Assembly (NCBI GenBank): GCA_035529895.1
Contig: DATKVV010000091.1
Span: forward strand, 1-56,180
Direction of reading: 5' to 3'
Source: JAUWKC01 sp035529895
Lineage (GTDB): Bacteria > Planctomycetota > Phycisphaerae > Sedimentisphaerales > Anaerobacaceae
Length of the DNA stretch: 56,180 bases
The position numbers and the translations under genes are program-made. This document shows, piece by piece, positions 54,187 to 56,180 of the stretch. Below the pieces are notes generated by a model that was given only the letters and a program-made list of their open reading frames with translations, did no database searches and was not told where the DNA came from. Within the stretch, counting starts at the first letter, position 1; each line of letters starts with the position of its first letter.

Positions 54187-55719
54187 ATGTCTTTAAGCAA
54201 GAAGCAGGAGGCTGCCTCGAAGAGGCCTTCCCGCAAGGACAGAGCCGCGGAAGTTGCAAACACCTTCGAATGGCTTATAACCGCTTTCATACTTGCTTTT
54301 CTTTTTCGCGCGTTCGTAATGGAGGCGTTTCGCATACCGACCGGCAGTATGGCCGATACGCTTAAGGGCGCCCATTTCCGTCTTTGCTGCCCGCAGTGCG
54401 GATATAAATATGAGTACGGGCTGGGAAATTACAGATTGCCGCGGGACACAATGCCGCGTGGATACCTCGGTGAAATGGCTTCCCGATGCCCAAGCTGCGG
54501 CTTTTATCAGGCGACCGGCGGGGCAATGCCGGTCGCAGGCGGCGACCGGATACTTGTCCTCAAGTGCATATATCAATTCTTCCAGCCAAAACAGTGGGAT
54601 GTGGTTGTATTCAAGAACCCTCTCGACCCTTCGGAGAATTACATCAAACGGCTGGTGGGCCGGCCGCGGGAGACTGTCGAAATCATCGATGGCGATGTCT
54701 ACATTAACGGACAAATCAGCCGAAAGCCCCCTAAAGTCCAAGACGAGTTGTGGATGCCCGTATATGACAATGACTATCCGCCCGTTCGGCCCCGAGAGGG
54801 CCTGTTCAACGGCCACCCCTGGGAGCAGCCGTTCAAGAACGTGGCGGACTCACAATGGAAACTTGACCAGGCTAATCCCACCAAATTTCGCCTCGATAGT
54901 CCCGCTGACCTGGTCAATACGATGGTTTATGACAGCTCGATCGGCAACGATTTCAGGGCCGCTTATGCTTACGACGATGTGCGGGATTACAGAAATATGC
55001 CTTATTGCAGTGACCTGATGGTGCGTCTTTACGTCCGCGCGGCCGACTCGCAAGGCCGTATCGGCATAGGGTTGAGCAAATATGAAACCAACTACGAAGC
55101 CTGGGTCGATTTCACGGGCGAGATGGTTATGGCGAAATCTTCGAAGGGCGAAGAATTCGTGGAATTAGTTCGCAGCGGGATTGAGCCGCCTGCTGTGGAT
55201 AAGCCCACCTTGCTTAAATTCGCTAACGTTGACCACGAGCTGCTTTTTCAATATGGCTCCGAGATTCTGCGCTGCGATTTAGGCCGCAAACCAGAAGATG
55301 CGGGCCCCAGAGAAACAGACATTCAGCCGCGAGTGAAGGTTTTCGGCGCCTGCAAAATGACACTCTCACATGTGGCGATTTTCAGAGACATTCATTACAC
55401 CGGCTCTAAGTATGCCAACTCGCCCATTGCAGGCAGGGCGATAGAGGGCAATCCTTTGAAACTCGAGCAGGATGAATTCTTCGTCCTCGGCGACAACAGT
55501 CCCAACAGCGAGGACGGCAGATGGTGGAACGAAGACGGCAAGGGCAATAACAACAGGCAGTATCGCCCAGGCATTGTCCCGCGCGACTACCTGGTTGGTA
55601 AGGCCCTGTTTGTCTATTGGCCGAGCGGATTCAGGCCCTATCGTGCGTTTCCGCTCGGCATTATCCCAAATGTAGGGCGGATTCGATTTATCTACGGCGG
55701 CTCAGCCGAAAAACCCTGA
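54187..55719 (+). CDS. lepB: Signal peptidase I with zinc-ribbon and large inserted domain
   Basis: 510 residues, about twice the length of Escherichia-type or Bacillus-type enzymes. One membrane helix (about 28-45) precedes the catalytic serine in FRIPTGSM (Ser54). Directly after it comes an insert with CPQC (68-71) and CPSC (101-104), which looks like a zinc ribbon. The catalytic lysine lies in NYIKRLVGRPRETVEI (Lys154). Then about 250 residues of beta-rich sequence intervene before box E, FFVLGDNSPNSEDGRWW (near 430-446). It cleaves Sec and Tat signal peptides at the outer face of the inner membrane, so it would process the exported enzymes of this locus. AGGGGA precedes the ATG. Confidence 0.93.
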   Translation: MSLSKKQEAASKRPSRKDRAAEVANTFEWLITAFILAFLFRAFVMEAFRIPTGSMADTLKGAHFRLCCPQCGYKYEYGLGNYRLPRDTMPRGYLGEMASRCPSCGFYQATGGAMPVAGGDRILVLKCIYQFFQPKQWDVVVFKNPLDPSENYIKRLVGRPRETVEIIDGDVYINGQISRKPPKVQDELWMPVYDNDYPPVRPREGLFNGHPWEQPFKNVADSQWKLDQANPTKFRLDSPADLVNTMVYDSSIGNDFRAAYAYDDVRDYRNMPYCSDLMVRLYVRAADSQGRIGIGLSKYETNYEAWVDFTGEMVMAKSSKGEEFVELVRSGIEPPAVDKPTLLKFANVDHELLFQYGSEILRCDLGRKPEDAGPRETDIQPRVKVFGACKMTLSHVAIFRDIHYTGSKYANSPIAGRAIEGNPLKLEQDEFFVLGDNSPNSEDGRWWNEDGKGNNNRQYRPGIVPRDYLVGKALFVYWPSGFRPYRAFPLGIIPNVGRIRFIYGGSAEKP

Positions 55720-56039
55720 CGGTCTTTTTCTGTCCCGTTTGCAAAGCAGGGACCATTTTACGCTAAAGTAGCAATCGTGCGTAATATCTTTTGCCATAGT
55801 AGCTGCAAATCCTGATAAGGCCCGAACCGACAGGATCTTATCAGGAACCGCCGACGCCAGAATGATTTGCTGTCTCGACATAGGTCGCAAAATTATCGAA
55901 GCCGATGGGGCAAGCTCGAAAGAAATGATGTCAGACCGCCCTTGTTTCTGCCCGAGGGGTATAAGATTTGGCCGGACGTTAGTGGGCCGAAACTGACAAA
56001 ACTGACGGCCCATAAGCGCAAGCTCGCCCAATAGGGGTA
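55720..56039. other. Intergenic region after the signal peptidase gene
   Basis: About 320 bases with a perfect inverted repeat (55810-55846). The minus-strand frame 55702-56061 overlaps the signal peptidase gene and the direct repeat and shows no family features, so it is not called. Confidence 0.45.
55810..55846. repeat. Perfect 10-bp inverted repeat downstream of the signal peptidase gene
   Basis: TCCTGATAAG and CTTATCAGGA are separated by 17 bases. There is no T-tract after either arm, so an operator, recombination site or RNA hairpin are all possible. It lies 195 bases from the right 125-bp repeat. Confidence 0.55.
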
Positions 56040-56164
56040 CTGCTATGAGGTCATCCGTCAACGGTTATAATCAATTTTTTTGTGGGCTTCTGGCTTTTAT
56101 GTCATAGGCATCGGTTTCCGAGAAGTTCGGCTGGTTGGCGGCCCATCCTGCTATTCGTGCTCTC
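56040..56164. repeat. 125-bp direct repeat, right copy
   Basis: Identical over all 125 bases to 51440-51564. The minus-strand frame that ends in this copy (stop in the repeat) stays open to the window edge at 56180, so a longer gene could enter from the right and end here. That would make the left copy a duplicated gene tail. Confidence 0.9.
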
Positions 56165-56180
56165 GCTGTTTTTAGCGGGC

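Noticed and set aside
55702..56061. Minus-strand open frame after the signal peptidase gene
   Set aside because: Overlaps the end of a well-supported gene and part of the direct repeat and has no family features.

Overview
The window looks like a chromosomal segment of a planctomycete, most likely a Phycisphaerae-type member of Planctomycetota from a marine or sediment setting. This is an inference. It rests on the density of Tat-exported sulfatases, the UroD-family protein inside a sugar operon, the MreB/MreC genes, the minimal pilus/type II-like operon, the divergent signal peptidase I, and the long intergenic spacers with dispersed repeats. Base composition is moderate in GC; the restriction-modification block at 47.4-51.3 kb is visibly more AT-rich.

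Region 1 (1-26.2 kb) starts with the tail of an IS630-type transposase. It continues with a carbohydrate-utilisation locus. About 22 kb of genes run on the minus strand in the order araB, araD, a RhaT-like permease, a UroD-family protein, a FucI/AraA-like isomerase, two sulfatases, a severed Tat leader, a six-hairpin-type enzyme, two sulfatases, a PhoD-type phosphoesterase, two more sulfatases and a large alpha-glucuronidase-like glycosidase. A sodium/sugar symporter and a secreted GH51 arabinofuranosidase are transcribed divergently. Together they suggest removal of sulfate esters from an arabinose-containing polysaccharide, release of L-arabinose, uptake, and conversion through L-ribulose and L-ribulose-5-phosphate to D-xylulose-5-phosphate.

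Region 2 (26.4-31.6 kb) holds a CBS-domain protein, a 3D-domain cell-wall protein, mreC, mreB and an amidase-fold protein, all on the minus strand. Region 3 (32.2-44.7 kb, plus strand) is a type IV pilus/type II secretion-like operon: PilB, PilC, a major pilin, two pseudopilins, a PilX-like protein, PilM, PilN, PilO, a ParA/Soj-type ATPase, a PilP/GspC-like protein and a secretin. No retraction ATPase or prepilin peptidase is present in the window.

Region 4 (44.8-51.3 kb) has an MscS channel, a small DUF4405-like membrane protein, a tandem-repeat spacer and a two-gene restriction-modification cassette: an Eco57I-like DNA methyltransferase followed by a small PD-(D/E)XK protein, closed by a clear terminator. 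Region 5 (51.4-56.2 kb) lies between two perfect 125-bp direct repeats and carries an HNH endonuclease, a cold-shock protein, an HU-family protein and an enlarged signal peptidase I with a zinc-ribbon-like insert. No tRNA, rRNA or CRISPR array was found.
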